Part shown: piece after piece, positions 52,771 through 62,100 of the stretch
Numbering within the stretch: the stretch's first letter is position 1
How the letters are laid out: every line of letters begins with the position of its first letter
Assembly: GCF_009604385.1 (NCBI RefSeq)
Contig: NZ_WEGJ01000029.1
Span: 1-64,000 of the forward strand
Length of the DNA: 64,000 bases
DNA from: Streptomyces smaragdinus
GTDB taxonomy: Bacteria > Actinomycetota > Actinomycetes > Streptomycetales > Streptomycetaceae
Reading direction: 5' to 3'
Program-made: the position numbers and the translations under genes
The notes under the pieces: generated by a model
Seen by the model: the letters and a program-made list of their open reading frames with translations, nothing else
What the model was told of the DNA's origin: nothing
Database searches by the model: none

Positions 52771-53430
52771 ATGACCACCACCGCACCTGACGCATCCCGC
52801 CAGGACAAATACCGGGAATTCGTGACGTGGGTCGAGAAACGCTGCGCCGAGGACCCCGGAGTCCGAGTCGCCCTGCGCCGAGGACTCCGCCGTGAACTCG
52901 ACGACGTACGCGGCATGCACCGCATCGTCGCGGCCTGGGTCCGCGAGGGCTGTCCCGAGGCCGAGGAACGCGCGTACTACGCCGTGGCCGCGATGATCGC
53001 CGACCGGCCCCGTCACGCCTACGCCTCCCCGGAGACGGACGACGGCGCGGATCCCGAACCGGTCGATCCCGACGAAGCCACTCCGAAGAAACGCCCCCGT
53101 CGCGACAGCCTCGGAGCCTCCTACGCCCGCGCGGTCCTCGCCCAGGCCGGCCGAGGCCTGCGCGAGGAGAACGCCGAAGCCCGGCTCAACCTGCTCACCC
53201 GCCAGAGCCTCACGGGTCTCCACCGCCACCTGCCCGGAAACGTCCGCCACCTCCGCGACACCGGAACCGAGATCGACTTCGCCGCCCTCCTGCACGACCT
53301 CGCCTCCTGGCCCCGCTTCTCCAAGCCCATCGCCCGCCGCTGGCTGCAGGACTACTACCGCACGCGAAAGACGCCGATCGAGAACGCCGCCAAGGACCAG
53401 GACCTCGACGCCCCCGCCACCGACGCCTGA
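52771..53430 (+). CDS. cse2: Cascade small subunit Cse2
   Basis: 219 residues from the ATG at 52771 with CGAGGAG upstream; a longer frame from 52672 overlaps cse1 and is less likely. Helical: WVEKRCAEDPGVRVALRRGL at the N-terminus, AWVREGCPEAEERAYYAVAA, RLNLLTRQSLTGLHRHLPGN, and WPRFSKPIARRWLQDYYRTR near the end, as in Cse2/CasB. Two copies normally line the Cascade backbone. 40 bases after cse1. Confidence 0.92.
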   Translation: MTTTAPDASRQDKYREFVTWVEKRCAEDPGVRVALRRGLRRELDDVRGMHRIVAAWVREGCPEAEERAYYAVAAMIADRPRHAYASPETDDGADPEPVDPDEATPKKRPRRDSLGASYARAVLAQAGRGLREENAEARLNLLTRQSLTGLHRHLPGNVRHLRDTGTEIDFAALLHDLASWPRFSKPIARRWLQDYYRTRKTPIENAAKDQDLDAPATDA

Positions 53431-53464
53431 CCACGACCTCTCGTACGAAACGGAGCCACCGCCC

Positions 53465-54646
53465 ATGACACACCCCGCCCGATTCATCGACGTACACATC
53501 CTGCAATCCGTACCGTTCGCCAACCTCAACCGCGACGACACCAACTCCGTGAAGACCGTCCTGTACGGCAACAGCCTCCGCACCCGCGTCAGCAGCCAGT
53601 GCTGGAAGCGGGCCAGCCGCCTCGAATTCGAGCGCGCCACCGGCGAGAGCGCCCTGCGGACCCGGCGCATCGCCGCGCCCGTCGCCGTCGAACTGGAGGA
53701 ACAGCGAGGCTGGCCGAAGGAGCTCGCCGAGCGGGCAGGCGCGCACATCGCCGCCTGCGTGGGCAAATTCGAGGTCGAGACGACCGGAGAACCGAAGAAG
53801 CCCATCCCCAACCGCGTCATCACCAACGCGATGGTGTACGTCCCCCAGGTCGCGATCAAGGAACTCGCCGACATCGCCGAGGAGCACCGCGAGACCCTGG
53901 AACAGGCGAAGAACATCACCAAGAACGGTGACGTCAAAGCCTCCGCACTGCCCAAGGACAAGATCGACACCGTCCTGCGCAGCCGAAACTCGGTCATCAA
54001 CCTCTTCGGCCGGATGCTCGCCGAGGTCGACCGCGCCGGCGTCGACGGCGCGGTACAGGTCGCCCACGCCATGACCACGCACGAGGCCGACCCCGACCTC
54101 GACTATTTCACCGCCGTCGACGACATCACCTCCACCTGGCAGGACAGCACCGGCAGCGCCCACATGGGCCACACCGAGTTCAGCGCGGGCACGTACTACC
54201 GCTACGCCACCGTCGACCTCGACGAGCTCGTCACCAACCTCACCGGCTTCGACACCGACATCCGGACCCTGCTGAACGCCTTCCTCACGGCGTTCACCCT
54301 GGCCGTGCCCCAGGCGAAGAAGAACTCCACCGCCCCGCACACACTCCCCCACCTGGTACACCTCGCCGTCCGTGCCGACCGCCCCGTTTCGTACGCGGCG
54401 GCCTTCGAGGAGCCCGTACGCGGGGGCGCACGCGGCGGCAACGCCGGCCCGTCCGTCCAGGCGCTCACCGACTACGCGGCCGCGACGGCCTTGTTCCTCG
54501 GCACAGGACACGTCGTGACCCGTGCCTGGGCCAGCCCCGAACTGAAGGACCTGTCCGAGGCACTGGGAAGCCGTGCCGACGGACTCGACGCCCTGCTCGG
54601 CCAGGTCATCGACCAGGCCCTCGACAGCCGGCGGCAGGACGCATGA
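53465..54646 (+). CDS. cas7: Cascade backbone Cas7 (Cse4/CasC)
   Basis: 393 residues from the ATG at 53465 (CGGAG upstream). Starts FIDVHILQSVPFANLNRDDT, then TRVSSQCWKRASRLEFERAT, and has QDSTGSAHMGHTEFSAGTYY and YAAATALFLGTGHVVTRAWA, typical of Cse4. Six copies bind the crRNA spacer. Its stop overlaps the cas5 start (4 bases). Confidence 0.95.
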   Translation: MTHPARFIDVHILQSVPFANLNRDDTNSVKTVLYGNSLRTRVSSQCWKRASRLEFERATGESALRTRRIAAPVAVELEEQRGWPKELAERAGAHIAACVGKFEVETTGEPKKPIPNRVITNAMVYVPQVAIKELADIAEEHRETLEQAKNITKNGDVKASALPKDKIDTVLRSRNSVINLFGRMLAEVDRAGVDGAVQVAHAMTTHEADPDLDYFTAVDDITSTWQDSTGSAHMGHTEFSAGTYYRYATVDLDELVTNLTGFDTDIRTLLNAFLTAFTLAVPQAKKNSTAPHTLPHLVHLAVRADRPVSYAAAFEEPVRGGARGGNAGPSVQALTDYAAATALFLGTGHVVTRAWASPELKDLSEALGSRADGLDALLGQVIDQALDSRRQDA

Positions 54647-55455
54647 CACACCAGCCCTCGCCCGGCCTGCTGCTGAGGCTGGCCGGGCCGCTGCAGTCCT
54701 GGGGCGAGCACAGCCACTTCAACGACCGGGACACCCTGTCCTTCCCCAGCCGTTCCGGCGTCATCGGTCTACTGGCCGCCGCCCTCGGCCGACAACGTCA
54801 CGAACCCCTCGACGACCTGGGCGACGTGAGCGTCACCGTCCGCGTCGACCGGACCGGCACCCGCATGCGGGACTTCCACACCGTCGGCGGCGGACTGTCC
54901 GGAACCCAGTCGGTCGTCACGGCCGAGGGCAAGCGGCGCAGCGGTGACACCTCCACCCTCACCAGCACCCGCTGGTATCTCGCCGACGCCGCCTTCACCC
55001 TCGCATTGACCCGCGACGCCGACGGGGTACCGGCGGCATGGGCCAGCGCCCTGGCGACTCCCCGGTGGCCGCTCTACCTCGGCCGCCGCTCCTGCCCCCC
55101 GGCCGGCCCACTGCTCCTCGGCCGCACCAGCGACGCTCTGGCCGACCTGGTGAACCTGCCGCTCGCCCGCTCCACGCCACGGGAAGACGTAACCCCGGTC
55201 CTCTTCCTGTCCGACCGACCGCTGTCCGCACTCCCGGTTCCGGACGACGATCACGCCGACCAAGAGCACTCCACCGTCCTCGACGACCCCCTCGACTTCA
55301 CCCCGCACCGCCGCCGATACCGCGCCCGCTCCCTCTACCGACGCACCGTCCCGCTGCCCGCGAAGCAATGCACCGGATACGGGACAGCACACCTCAAGAC
55401 ACTCGCCGACTACGCCTCATCCACCTACACATCCGTGACCGGGAGCCGGACATGA
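54643..55455 (+). CDS. cas5: Cascade subunit Cas5e (CasD)
   Basis: 270 residues. LLLRLAGPLQSWGEHSHFND then RDTLSFPSRSGVIGLLAAAL is the Cas5 N-terminal signature, followed by RTGTRMRDFHTVGGGLSGTQ and LYLGRRSCPPAGPLLLGR. Binds the 5' handle of crRNA. Overlaps cas7 and cas6 by 4 bases each. Confidence 0.95.
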   Translation: MTHQPSPGLLLRLAGPLQSWGEHSHFNDRDTLSFPSRSGVIGLLAAALGRQRHEPLDDLGDVSVTVRVDRTGTRMRDFHTVGGGLSGTQSVVTAEGKRRSGDTSTLTSTRWYLADAAFTLALTRDADGVPAAWASALATPRWPLYLGRRSCPPAGPLLLGRTSDALADLVNLPLARSTPREDVTPVLFLSDRPLSALPVPDDDHADQEHSTVLDDPLDFTPHRRRYRARSLYRRTVPLPAKQCTGYGTAHLKTLADYASSTYTSVTGSRT

Positions 55456-56120
55456 CGCTGTGGCTCACCCGCCTGACCCCCTCACCCACCTCCCGCCTCG
55501 CCCGCCGCGAACTCGGGGCAGCGGCCGGCAACTCCCTGCACCGCAGAGTGATGTCCCTCTTCCCCGACGACGACGCCGAACAGGCACGCGCCAGACTCGG
55601 TGTGCTCTTCCGGATCGAGGAGACCCACCGCGGCCCCCACGTACTCATCCAGAGCAACCAGCCGCCCTCCCCGGACCGGCTCCCCAACGGCTACGGAACC
55701 CTCGCCAGCCGCAGCCTGGACGACCTGCTCGACGCCCTGACACCCGGCCGCACCGTGCGATACCGCTGCGTCGCCTCCCCCGTCCGCAAACCCGGCGCCA
55801 CCACCCGCGCTCTCTACGACCTGCCCGCGGTCGTCGCCCTGCACGGCAACGCAGCTGACGAGTGGTGGGAACGCCAGGCGGACAAGGCCGGCCTCAAATC
55901 CCTCTCCGTGCAGTCCCAGCCGGTTGATGCCGTGTACGACCGCCCAGACCGTACAGAACGCGACGCCAAGCCCGTACGTCACCATCGCGTCCGCTTCGAC
56001 GGAACAGCCACGGTCATCGACCCCGACCAACTGCGGGCCGCCATCACCGACGGCATCGGCCGCGGCAAGGCATACGGCTGCGGACTCCTCAGCATCGCCC
56101 CCGCACCAGACCCCGCATGA
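55452..56120 (+). CDS. cas6: crRNA endonuclease Cas6e (CasE/Cse3)
   Basis: 222 residues. N-terminal LTRLTPSPTSRLARREL then NSLHRRVMSLFPDD, where the His is the expected catalytic residue, and the C-terminal glycine-rich loop GIGRGKAYGCGLLSIAP of Cas6e. It cuts the pre-crRNA within the repeat hairpin and stays bound. Overlaps cas5 and cas1 by 4 bases. Confidence 0.95.
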   Translation: MTLWLTRLTPSPTSRLARRELGAAAGNSLHRRVMSLFPDDDAEQARARLGVLFRIEETHRGPHVLIQSNQPPSPDRLPNGYGTLASRSLDDLLDALTPGRTVRYRCVASPVRKPGATTRALYDLPAVVALHGNAADEWWERQADKAGLKSLSVQSQPVDAVYDRPDRTERDAKPVRHHRVRFDGTATVIDPDQLRAAITDGIGRGKAYGCGLLSIAPAPDPA

Positions 56121-57100
56121 CCACTCCCCCACCGACACGCCCCGGCGACGCGCGGCGCCGACTGGCCAAACCGACCATCGCGATGCTCCCGCGCGTCGTG
56201 GACTCCCTGTCCTTCCTCTACCTCGACGTCGTGCGCATCCACCAGGACGACACCGGTGTATGCGCCGAGGTCACCACCGAGCAGCGGGGCCGCGAAACGG
56301 TCTACCTGCCCACAGCGGCCCTCGCCTGCGTCCTCCTCGGCCCCGGTACGTCGATCACCTCCCCGGCCCTGGCGATGTTCGCCCGCCACGGCACCACCGT
56401 CGTCATCTCCGGCATGGGCGGCGTCCGCGCCTATGCCGCGACCACACCGGCCAACCTCACCACCACCTGGCTCGAACACCAGGCCCGCGCCTGGGCGGAC
56501 GACACACGCCGCCTCGCGATCGCGACCGCGATGTACGAAATACGCTTCGGCCCCGGGCAAGCCCCGGCCAACGCCACCCTCCAGCAACTGCGCGGCCTCG
56601 AGGGTCAACGCGTCAAAGCGCTCTACAAGCTTCTGGCGACCCGCCACCGCATCGGCCGCTTCCGCCGCTCCTACGACCCCGACTCCTGGGACACCCAGGA
56701 CCCGGTCAACCTCGCCCTGTCCGCCGCCAACACCTGCCTGTACGGCATCGTCCACGCGGCGATCACCACTCTGGGCTGCACACCCGCCCTGGGATTCGTC
56801 CACAGCGGCAATCAGCAGGCGTTCGTCTACGACGTGGCCGACCTCTACAAGGCCGAACTCACCGTGCCCCTGGCGTTCTCGCTGCACGCATCAACCAACC
56901 CGGAGGCGGAAGCCCGGCGCTCATTCCGCGAAAGCCTCCGTCTTTTCCGCCTGATGCCCCGCATCGTCAGGGACGTCCAGACCCTGCTCGCCCCCGAGGA
57001 GGCCCCGGACCAGGACGACGACTCGGAGGAACAACTCGTGGACCTCTGGGACCCCGTGCTCGGCCCCATTCCCGGCGGGACGAACCATGCCCCCTCGTGA
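56117..57100 (+). CDS. cas1: Integrase Cas1, type I-E
   Basis: 327 residues. Contains RVVDSLSFLYLDVVRIHQDD, TSPALAMFARHGTTVVISG, LRGLEGQRVKALYKLL (catalytic Glu) and LGFVHSGNQQAFVYDVADLY (catalytic His and Asp). Forms the spacer-integration complex with Cas2. Overlaps cas6 by 4 bases. The C-terminus adds an acidic tail (EEAPDQDDDSEEQL), a little longer than E. coli Cas1. Confidence 0.96.
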   Translation: MTTPPPTRPGDARRRLAKPTIAMLPRVVDSLSFLYLDVVRIHQDDTGVCAEVTTEQRGRETVYLPTAALACVLLGPGTSITSPALAMFARHGTTVVISGMGGVRAYAATTPANLTTTWLEHQARAWADDTRRLAIATAMYEIRFGPGQAPANATLQQLRGLEGQRVKALYKLLATRHRIGRFRRSYDPDSWDTQDPVNLALSAANTCLYGIVHAAITTLGCTPALGFVHSGNQQAFVYDVADLYKAELTVPLAFSLHASTNPEAEARRSFRESLRLFRLMPRIVRDVQTLLAPEEAPDQDDDSEEQLVDLWDPVLGPIPGGTNHAPS

Positions 57101-57121
57101 TGCGAAAGGCCCGAGCCGCCC

Positions 57122-57439
57122 ATGCCCGCGATGACAGTCATCTCCGCCACCGCAGTCCCGGACCACCTCCGCGGCGCGCTCTCCCGCTGGCTTCTGGAAG
57201 TCACCCCCACGCTCTACGTCGGGACGATCTCGGCCCGCGTCCGCACGGAGCTCTGGAACGCGCTCACCGCCGCAATCAAGGAAGGCAGCGCAGTCCTCGC
57301 CTACCCAGCAGCAAACGAACAGGGCTTCACCCTCCATACCGCCGGCCCGCAACGCCGGGTGCCCATGGACTTCGATGGCCTGACCCTGGTTGCGTTCCAG
57401 CGACTGGCGGTTGGTCAAGAGGAGGTAAAGTCCTCCTAG
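57122..57439 (+). CDS. cas2: Cas2, type I-E
   Basis: 105 residues from the ATG at 57122, 21 bases after cas1. MTVISATAVPDHLRGALSRW then LLEVTPTLYVGTISARVRTE is the type I-E Cas2 start. The last codons and the TAG stop lie inside the leader motif of array 2, so coding and leader sequence overlap. Confidence 0.94.
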   Translation: MPAMTVISATAVPDHLRGALSRWLLEVTPTLYVGTISARVRTELWNALTAAIKEGSAVLAYPAANEQGFTLHTAGPQRRVPMDFDGLTLVAFQRLAVGQEEVKSS

Positions 57440-57457
57440 AACCGCAGGTGGCGAAGC
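57423..57457 (+). promoter_or_regulatory. Leader of CRISPR array 2, overlapping cas2
   Basis: GGTAAAG, CCTCCTAGAACCGCAGGT and GGCGAAGC, then the first repeat. The 26 bases next to the repeat match the array 1 leader in 20 positions with equal length. CCTCCTAG includes the cas2 stop. Confidence 0.75.
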
Positions 57458-59034
57458 CTGCTCTCCGCGCGAGCGGAGGTGTCCCGCCTGTGCCTGCGGC
57501 GGACGCGATGGACCGCGCCTGCTCTCCGCGCGAGCGGAGGTGTCCCGGAGGTCGGCCGATGACGACGCCGTTCACGTTCCTGCTCTCCGCGCGAGCGGAG
57601 GTGTCCCGACCCGGGCGTCGAACTCCTCCTGCGTCCGGTACTGCTCTCCGCGCGAGCGGAGGTGTCCCGGAACTGTCATGACCAGCCTGCCCGATACGGA
57701 ACTGCTCTCCGCGCGAGCGGAGGTGTCCCGGATGCGGCCGGTCGTGCCATCAGTTCGGCCGTCTGCTCTCCGCGCGAGCGGAGGTGTCCCGCTGCGCCAG
57801 ATCGGATTCCCCGTGGAGTGGATCTGCTCTCCGCGCGAGCGGAGGTGTCCCGGTGACCGAGCTGGTGTCGCGCTTGGCCGAGAGCTGCTCTCCGCGCGAG
57901 CGGAGGTGTCCCGCTCGCCGCGGTACTGCAGAAGCCCCCGTACAACTGCTCTCCGCGCGAGCGGAGGTGTCCCTCGATGCGGTCGGCGTGCCACTGGCGG
58001 CCGACGCTGCTCTCCGCGCGAGCGGAGGTGTCCCGCCCGTGCTCACCGCTGGTGTCTGATGGCTGCGCTGCTCTCCGCGCGAGCGGAGGTGTCCCGTCGG
58101 CATGCACCATGACGGAGCCCTCCGGTGCCTGCTCTCCGCGCGAGCGGAGGTGTCCCGCCGTAGGCCAGGGCCTCGGCCCGGGTCCACGCCTGCTCTCCGC
58201 GCGAGCGGAGGTGTCCCAGTGGGTGGACCGCAAGTTCACGCAGCGGGACATCTGCTCTCCGCGCGAGCGGAGGTGTCCCGACGGAGACGGAGCGGCTCCA
58301 GGATCTGGAGAACTGCTCTCCGTGCGAGCGGAGGTGTCCCGTCCGTGCAGATCCTGGATCCGGTCACGCCGGGCTGCTCTCCGCGCGAGCGGAGGTGTCC
58401 CGGCGGCCAGGCGGCGGCTCACCACGACGGGGTCCTGCTCTCCGCGCGAGCGGAGGTGTCCCGCCGCGGGACTCGACCGTGGACCGCTTCACGAACTGCT
58501 CTCCGCGCGAGCGGAGGTGTCCCGGTTCTGGCCCTGTCTGGGCCGGACGGGCGCCGCTGCTCTCCGCGCGAGCGGAGGTGTCCCGCTTCGTCTCGATGCG
58601 GTCCTGCACGACGCCGACTGCTCTCCGTGCGAGCGGAGGTGTCCCGGCCGACGGCTTCGTGCCGATCAGCATCGAGGCCTGCTCTCCGCGCGAGCGGAGG
58701 TGTCCCGGCTTCGCGACGGGCGTCCAGGTCCTCCTCGAACTGCTCTCCGCGCGAGCGGAGGTGTCCCGCCGGCGTTCCAGGAGTTGCGGGCCGCTGTGCA
58801 CTGCTCTCCGCGCGAGCGGAGGTGTCCCGCTCACCCGGGGGCGGGTATGCCCGGCGTGTCCCTGCTCTCCGCGCGAGCGGAGGTGTCCCGAATGCCGGCA
58901 GGAGTTGCACGACGGCGCCCATCTGCTCTCCGCGCGAGCGGAGGTGTCCCGTGCGCCTGCAGCGCCAGCGCGGCCCGGTCCAGGTGCGCCCTTCACCGCC
59001 ATGCCGCCCGAACACCACTGCTCTCTCACGTAAG
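57458..59034 (+). CRISPR. CRISPR array 2, type I-E repeats, at least 24 spacers
   Basis: 25 repeats from 57458 to 58950 with the same sequence as array 1 in the opposite orientation; period 61 bp, spacers about 33 bp. After the last full repeat comes a 67-bp unique piece (about two spacers long) and a decayed repeat start CTGCTCTCTCACG at 59018. Two repeats carry CCGTGCG instead of CCGCGCG (near 58320 and 58625). Transcription is rightward from the leader, with newest spacers near 57,490. Confidence 0.98.
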
Positions 59035-59178
59035 GGAATTCCTCCCTCCGGGACACGAGTAGCGACCCCTTCCTCTCACTCTCCGCCACCCGCCTGTATC
59101 GACCAATAACGCAACACACCAAGGCATCACGATCCAACGGCCGCTCTTTGATCTTGAATTTCCATTACGCTGAGCTAC
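59035..59178. other. Region between array 2 and the relaxase gene
   Basis: No gene. Less GC-rich than its surroundings, with TTGATCTTGAATTTCCATTA (59150 region) that may include the relaxase promoter. An origin of transfer could lie here, but no nick site is recognisable. Confidence 0.35.
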
Positions 59179-62100
59179 ATGCTGTCACTCAGCGCCGGTA
59201 GTGACCCCACCTACCTGACCAAGGCCGTAGGCCAGGGCGCCGAGCACTACTACCTCCGCTCAATCGACCAGGCAGGCGAACCCCCAGGCATCTGGATCGG
59301 CCGCGGCTGCGCTGAGCTCGGCCTCGAGCCCGGCGCGGAGATCGACGCTGACGTCTTCACCGACCTCTTCACGGACTTCACCGACCCCCGCCGCCGCGAC
59401 GCGATGACCGCGGCCTTAGCCGCCATCCCCCACGACCCCCACTCCCCCGCCTACGACGCGGAGGCGAAGCGCATCCGCAAGGAAGCCCGCCTCGGCAACG
59501 CGCCCAAGAGCTTCGAGCGAACCTTCGACAAGCGGTTCGCCGCCGCGGTGGACAAGGCCCGCGAGCAGGTCGGCGGGGAGCTCGCCCCCGAGCAGCTCAA
59601 GCAGATCGAGCTGCAGGTCCGCAAAGACCTCCCCGGCTCCACCCGCTACTACGACCTCACGTTCTCCGCCCCCAAGTCCTGGTCCGTCTACCACGCCTCC
59701 CTCCAGGTCAAAGCCGCCGAAGCCCGCGAAGCCGGGGACCCGGAGGGAGCCGACCACTACGCCCGCCAGGCGGACCAGGTCTGGGACTGCTGGATGGAGG
59801 GCGTCAGGGCCGGCGTCGAGTACCTGGAGGACCAAGCTGGCTACGCCCGAGCCGGCCACCACGGCGAACGCGTCAACGGCCAGACCACCGGCCGCTACGT
59901 CAAAGCCGAAGGCTTCACCGGCGCCGCCTTCCGCCAGCACACCTCCCGCAACGACGACCCCCAGCTCCACGTCCACGTCCCCATCAACCGCCAGGTCAAG
60001 ACCACCGACCTCGACCCGGTCACGCGCGAGCGGACCACCGTCTGGCGGGCGGTGGACAGCCGCGGCCTCTTCAAGCACAAGCAAGCCGCCGGCCACCTCG
60101 CCGAACGCGTAGCCACCGAGGCCCTGGAGCACCGCATGGCCGTCCGCGTCGAGATGCGCCCGGACGGCAAGGTCCGGGAGATCGTCGGCATCGCCCCCGA
60201 GATGCGCGCCCAGTTCTCCACCCGCCGCCACGGCATCGTCCACGGCGTCGAGCAGCTGGCCCAGGCGTACGAGGCACGCCACGGCCACCGCCCCGGCCCC
60301 TACGCCCTGGCCCGCATGTCGGAGTTCGTCACCCTCGAGCAGCGCCAGGCCAAGCGGCACGACGCGGTGCCCCGCGAGCAGCTGCTCGAGCGGTGGGAGC
60401 GTGCCGGCAAGGCCGCGCTGTGCGAGTCCCTGGCGACCGTGCCCGAGCAGGTCGCCGCCACCTCCGCCGAGCGCGCCTACCACCAGCCGTACGACGGCTT
60501 CGACCCGCGGCGCGTCCAGGCCCGCGCGATCGCCCGAGTGCAGGAGGCGAAGGCCACCTGGACCCGCCCGGACCTCCTCGTAGCGCTGGACAAGGAGCTC
60601 CCCGACACACTCGGTGGCCTGGACCGCCACCAGACCCGGGCCCTGCTGGACCGCCTCGCCGACGAGGCCCTCTCCCCCGGTACGGGCCACCGCGTCGTCA
60701 GCACGGCTCCCCCGCGGGCGGTCGAGATCCCGGTCGAGCTGCAGCGAGCGGACGGCTCGTTCGTGTACGAGCCTCCGCCGCAGACCACGACCCGTTACGT
60801 CACCGAGGAGCACCTCGAGGCCGAGGAGCGGCTACGGGAGTTCGCGGGCCGGCGCGGTGCTCCGACCGTTCCGTACGGGCTGGTCGAGGAGGTCGTGGAG
60901 CGCCGTGGTCTGGAGGGCGAACAGGCCGCTTTCCTGCGCCAGGCCGCCATCTCCGGCCGCATGGTCGACTTCCTCGTCGCTCCCGCCGGGGCAGGGAAGT
61001 CCTACACGGTGTCCGCCCTCACCGAGGTCTGGGAGGCCAACGGCGGGCGGGTCATCGGCCTGGCCGGCAGCCAGCGGGCCGCCGATGTCCTCAAGGAGGA
61101 GGGCATCAGCAACGTCGCCAACATTGACATGCTGGTGCACACCAACCGGGCCCTGGCTGACGGAGCCCAGCTCGCCGACGCGGACCTGTACCGGATCCGC
61201 CCTGGCCAGCTCGTGATCGTCGACGAGGCGAGCATGGCCACGACCCGCCAGCACCTCGACAACGTACGAGCCCTGTGCGACCGGGCCGGCGCCAAGCTGT
61301 TGCTGTCCGGCGACCCGGCCCAGCTCGGATCCCCGGGCGCCGGCGGGATGTTCGCCGATCTCGTACGGTCCATGCCCGGAGTGCACGTCTTCGACGAGGT
61401 CCGCCGCTTCCGCGACGTCGATCCCGGCACCGGGGAACAGACGGTTCGCCGGTGGGAGGCGGAGGCCTCCCTCAAGCTGCGCGCGGGCGACGCCGACGCG
61501 CTGGCCGCGTACCAGACCAACGGACGACTCCGCGGCGGCTCCGCGGAGGAGATGAAGGCGCGCGCCTACCAGGGCTGGCTGACGGACCACCTGGAGGGCC
61601 GTAACCCCCTCCTCATCGTCGGCGACAACGAGACCGCCGCCGAACTGTCCGCTCGAGCACGGGCGGACCTGGTACGCGCCGGACGCGTCGGCGAGGAGGG
61701 CGTCGAGCTCCACACCGGCCGCGACTACGGCGTTGAGACCCGGGCCGGCTGCGGTGACATCATCCAGATGCGCCGGAACGACCGCTCGATCCTCGGCGAC
61801 GGTGGTACGTACGCGGTGAACCGGCTCACCGCCACCGTGACCTCCGTCGGCCCGTACGGCTCCCTGGCCGTACGCCTGGACGACGGCGCCGACCTCCACC
61901 TGCCCGCCTCGTACGTACGGGCCCATGTCGAACTCGCCTACGCGAGCACCGTGCACGCGTCCGAGGGTCGCACTGTTGGCTGCGGTCACTCCCTGATCGG
62001 CCCGTCTTCGACGCGGGAGGAGTTGTACGTCTCCCTCTCACGCGGTACGGCCCGCAACGAGGCGTACGTCATGACCGACGGCGCGCCCCACGCGGCGGAA

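Noticed and set aside
57540-59137. Long frames across CRISPR array 2 with repeated 'ALRASGGVP'-like units
   Set aside because: Translations of the CRISPR repeat, not proteins.
59035-59178. Origin of transfer next to the relaxase
   Set aside because: Position is suitable, but no nick-site motif or convincing inverted repeats could be recognised.
59416-60813. Leftward 465-residue frame antisense to the relaxase
   Set aside because: Low-complexity Gly/Val/Ala-rich shadow of a strongly supported gene.
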